Positions 60,224-64,000 of a DNA stretch of 64,000 nucleotides are shown in pieces. Under the pieces are notes generated by a model. That model saw nothing but the letters and a program-made list of their open reading frames with translations. It did no database searches and had not been told where the DNA came from. The first letter of the stretch is position 1; each line of letters starts with the position of its first letter. Source of the DNA: Diplosphaera chodatii (Eukaryota > Chlorophyta > Trebouxiophyceae > Prasiolales > Stichococcaceae); contig JAALGY010000032.1 in NCBI GenBank assembly GCA_032358165.1, positions 744,001 to 808,000 of the forward strand, in the 5' to 3' direction. Position numbers and translations under genes: made by a program.

Positions 60224-63200
60224 ATGAGCATCGGTCGCACCTCCAGCTATCAGCGGCTGCCCAGCTTGCAGCTGCACGATGCCGGCGACGAGGAGGTCGG
60301 CTTGCCGGCCTGCATCGGCAGTCCTGCGAAGGGGCACGCACCGCAGGCGTACGCAGGCCCCAGCCTTGCCCGACCGCCCCTGCCTCCAGTGAGTGGCAGA
60401 GCCTCATTCCACCAGAGCCCCTTCTATGGCTGTTCAGCTCTTCATTAGCTTTCGTGCAGCATGCATGAGCAACGACCACCATCCGCTGCGAATGTTGGCG
60501 ACTATATTGGTCCAGCTTGCACGACCAATTCAAAGGGCTGGGAGTGCTTACACACCTTTTGCAGCATCATAACAACTGCCGCGGGGTCCCAAGCATGCTC
60601 AGTTGCAATATCTAAGGCTGTGAAACCGTTGTTGCCGTTGGAGAAGCAACCGGTTGCCCTGCCTTGGACTATGCCTGTGTGCATCCACCTCGGGGTAGGA
60701 GACTCGCCTTCTGAGCGGTGTCGCTGGGCTGCAACCAATTGTTCATCTTATTCCTCAACCATCATCAGCATGTGTGCTGAGTGCTGGCCGAGATCTGCTA
60801 ACGTGCAGGCCTGCTGCCACCGCTGCATTATGGCTGACACACTCCACTGCCGCGCTTGCAGGGGGTGCCAGGGCGAGGCTCCCAGCCCAGCAGCCGGCAC
60901 ACAGCGCAGCAGAGCAGGTGGCGAGTGTGGCGCAGCTGGCGGTCGTGGCGATGCCGGCTCACCACCAGCGCGCTGTGCAAGCTGCTCGCCGGCATGGTTG
61001 CAGCCCTCGTGGTGTTCCATGCAGCATCGTGCGGCTTCTTCTTCTGCTACAGGATACCGGGTGAGGGTCTGACCGCCAAAGCACTCCAGCAGGGCCCTAT
61101 CTTGTGTCCATGAGACGATTGACAGTGCGTACGATGCTCTGCAGCTAGTTGTGAACCCAGGCCTTGTTCCCTTTTTGCATCTTTGCTCATGTGCTCATTT
61201 GCGTATGTTTGAACACGTCGCAGGGCCGCTGGAGCTGCAGTTTCTGCCGCCCACAGTCTCGGCTTACGACGAGATCCGCAGCATTTACCGGTTGCGAGGT
61301 GGGCCGCACATCATCTCAGGGGCACCGTCGTTGCTGAGTGGCAGCGGAGGCAGCGCAGCTGGTGTGGCAGATGAGGCGCCTAAGCTCATCCCAGCGATCA
61401 TCCATCAGACCTACAAATCTGCGAAGGTGCCGCCGGCAGTACGCCCCTTCATGCAGGTGAGAGGCGTCTTTACATGCACGGCCTTGCCTGCCATGCCTAC
61501 TGGCCTCTCCACAGCATCTAGCTAATGCAGACAAAAGCTTCAAGAAGCTTGCATGTGATGCACCGGCTGAGATGTCGGGCAAGCTGATACTGCCAATTCT
61601 TGGGACGTTGTAGAGCTGGCGCCGACTGAACCCCGGGTGGGAGATACGCTTCTATGATGACGAGGCTTGCCTCGAGTTTGTCAGCCGTGAGTTCCCAGAG
61701 TACTTGGAAGCATACCGCGTGCTGCCCAAGCATGTGGAGCGCTCCGACTTCTTTCGCTACATGGTGAATCCTCACGATGCACGGTTCGGTTGCCACCTGA
61801 TGCAGGGTTTGCGGGATCATTGCTGACATCACCATTCAGGCAAATGTAAACGGACATCACACTCGCGTACTCCATACAACCATGATATATGCAGGCAATC
61901 AAGAAAGCATCGTTATGGATTGCAGGTGGTGTTGAGGTTAGGCGGGGTGTATGCAGACCTGGACACAGAATGTCGGAAGCCGCTCAGCGATCTGATACAG
62001 CCGCGCGACACGCTGGTGGCCGGCTGGGAGAACGAGTTTGACGTGCCAGCAGAGGCCGAGAAGCGCCACTATGTTCGCAGCCGCCAGGTGGATATACTGT
62101 TGGCTGGCCCTATTCTTTAGTGACTGCCGTTCTTGTATGCTGGTGTGCATTAGGGTTGAGCTCGAGGCGAGGCTGCCAGGATGTGCACGCATGTGCCCTG
62201 TGGCATGTCCACCTGACAGCTGCGTGTTGCTGACTCAGGTCCTGCAGTGGGTTTTTGCCGGGGCGCCCGGGCACCCTGCGCTGCGGGAGATATGTGACCA
62301 CATTGCACAGCACGCGACCACGGTGTTCAGCAACAACACCAACCGTGACACCCTGGAGCGCACAGGGCCTGGGGTCTGGACAGATGTCATCCTGCGTCAT
62401 GCGCTGCAGCACCCGCCAGCCAAGGCGAGCGACCCTGACAAGCGCAGCGGCAACCTTCAGCACAAGCGCACAAGCGGAGTTATTAGTTTTTACCCATTCA
62501 AGTTTGTAGGTTGTGCTCATGTCCGGTGCGTGACATGGTGCAGGGTGATGATCCGTGGGTGGTGCGGATCCTGCCCAAGGTGCACTGGGGCGCCCACCCC
62601 GCGGGGCTGGACAACCTGTTCCCAGACGACCCGCGCATCGGGGTGATGCACCACTTCCTGGGCAGCTGGAAGGTGAAGGGCGGGTGGCGGAAGCGTCGCA
62701 TCAGCTTCGGCGCCCTCGCCCGCCGCATCTCCGCCTGGCTGCACCGGAGGTGCGGCCCACCGAGACATATGACATGGCGAAGAGTGACACAGCAGCCTGA
62801 ATGACCCTAGGTCGTCTGAGCTGCTGCGTGCTTGTCAAGGGAGCCCACTGACATGCCGATATGCATAATGCATCATTGCTGTCACGCATCCCGGCATCCC
62901 TGGCATGCACACTGCAGCATGAGCAGCTGTGGTGGGCCTATGCTTGCAGTGTTGGTGGCAGTGGCAGTTGCCGAGCATTGCTGTCGTGGTGTCTGCAGGA
63001 AAGTGGTGGATACCGGGGTGGATGTGGTCAAGCCCCAGGGCGTGTCACTGTACCCAGTGTCAGTGGAGTGGCGGCCGCCCTTCAGCATGCTGGTGCCCCT
63101 CAAGGTACCTGCTCCCCAGCGATTCGCCAGCTGCCCCTGCTGTGAGTGTTGATGCCTGGCACAGCATTGGAGTGTAGCTGGTCACACCGGCAATTGCATG

Positions 63201-64000
63201 ATCTCCTGCGCATGTGTGCTGACTTTCTGCACTTGACGTGGGAGCTGTCCACCTGTGTGCAGGGTGCTGGCGACAGGCAGGCGGGCGACGATGTGTCGGC
63301 GGTGCTCACGGCATGGGGCAGCTGGCAGCCGGCGCTGGAGCCGCACCGCCGGCCCTCGGTCGGTGAGGCGCTGGTCGGCTCCCTGGGCGGCCGCCGCGCC
63401 GACCAGCAGGTGCCTGACACAGCCTCTGCTCGCCGCATGCAGCGCTGATGGCAGGCGGGGCCTGAGTGTGACACTCACAACCAAGCATGCTGATGCTTGT
63501 CCGACTGGTCTGCAGCAGACCTCCTGATGTGTGCAGCACATGATTTGTGGTGGTTCCTTCTCTTGCCGCAGGTGCTGCTCGACATTGGTGCCGGACAGGG
63601 CCTGTTCAGCCTGGCAGCGGCAGCTCGGGGTCACCGTGTCATAGCCATGGAGGCCAGCCCACGCAGGTGAGCTGCCCTGCAGCTCCCCTTGGCCAAACGG
63701 ACATGAGGAGCTCGATGGCTGATGTCACTAGGACGGTCGGGCTGCTCGTTGCAAGGCCTGTTGGGGCGATGGTCTGGCATTCAAGGTGCTGTTGTGTGAA
63801 GTGCTATCCACGGCATGCTGCAGCCTGGAGCCTTTCGAGGCCAGCCTGGCGTTCAACGGCTTTGGGAAGCTGGTGACGCTGCACCGGCAGCCAGCCGGTG
63901 CGATGGATGGGCAGCCGGTATGCCTGGAGCGGGGCTCCCGCCATGACACCGCTCTCGCGCGGGGCTACTCCACTGCAGAGGTGTGTGAGCATTGCAGCCG
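60224..64000 (+). CDS. Predicted fusion: type II membrane GT32-like glycosyltransferase plus FkbM-family methyltransferase (3' end outside window)
   Basis: Exons: 60224-60388, 60862-61060, 61224-61456, 61614-61763, 61926-62087, 62239-62505, 62544-62749, 62999-63104, 63263-63409, 63572-63666, 63824-63980, continuing beyond; 595 residues so far. A basic cytosolic stretch is followed by one membrane segment (LLAGMVAALVVFHAASCGFF, about residues 97-116). The GT32/Och1-like domain has IPAIIHQTYKSAKVPPAVRP, NPGWEIRFYDDEACLEFV, RSDFFRYMVVLRLGGVYADL with the DXD motif DLD, and GPGVWTDVILRHAL. The C-terminal part carries an FkbM/SAM motif I: VLLDIGAGQGLFSLAAAARG, HRVIAMEASPRS, then LAFNGFGKLVTLH. The junction exon (62749 to 62999) keeps phase exactly. 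If the donor at 62749 is unused, the glycosyltransferase would end alone at 62802. Confidence 0.82.

Overview
The window reads as a GC-rich, intron-dense nuclear contig of a green alga, most likely a trebouxiophyte (Chlorella-like). Nearly every gene is broken into short exons by GT-AG introns of roughly 70-600 bases. The gene set mixes plant-type proteins (chloroplast ATP synthase delta, cpSRP54, plant-type CCR4, SDP1-type lipase, an A20/AN1 stress-associated protein) with an Rh-type ammonium transporter, a family found in green algae but not in land plants. No bacterial, viral, CRISPR, rRNA or tRNA signature was seen. The gene models below were built by hand by joining exons at splice sites so that family motifs stay continuous and codon phases match; no RNA evidence was available.

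Layout from left to right: RanBP1/FG protein (-, 3' end cut off); 622-bp repeat copy 1; Rh ammonium transporter (-); U1-C snRNP protein (+); repeat copy 2 (inverted); PEX14 (+); A20/AN1 SAP (-); thioredoxin-glutaredoxin PICOT/GRX3 (-); BRO1-domain protein (+); ribosomal protein L26 (-); ribosomal protein S11 (+); WD40 protein (-); chloroplast ATP synthase delta (-); organellar tyrosyl-tRNA synthetase (+); chloroplast SRP54 (-); HRD1 E3 ligase (+); HDDC2-like HD-domain protein (-); SDP1-like triacylglycerol lipase (+); CREG-like secreted protein (+); TFIIS (-); intronless CCR4 deadenylase (+); GT32 glycosyltransferase fused to an FkbM methyltransferase (+, 3' end cut off).

These are ordinary housekeeping genes with no shared pathway. 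The arrangement is nevertheless regular: strands alternate and seven pairs are head to head over 0.2-1.1 kb, the tightest being RPL26/RPS11 with 219 bp between start codons. The features that depart from the ordinary are the predicted GT32-FkbM fusion, the nearly identical inverted repeats bordered by TTAA, four GC-AG introns supported by protein continuity, a CGFS-to-CRFS change in one glutaredoxin domain, a very long Gln/Ala/Pro-rich HRD1 tail and a single intronless gene (CCR4).
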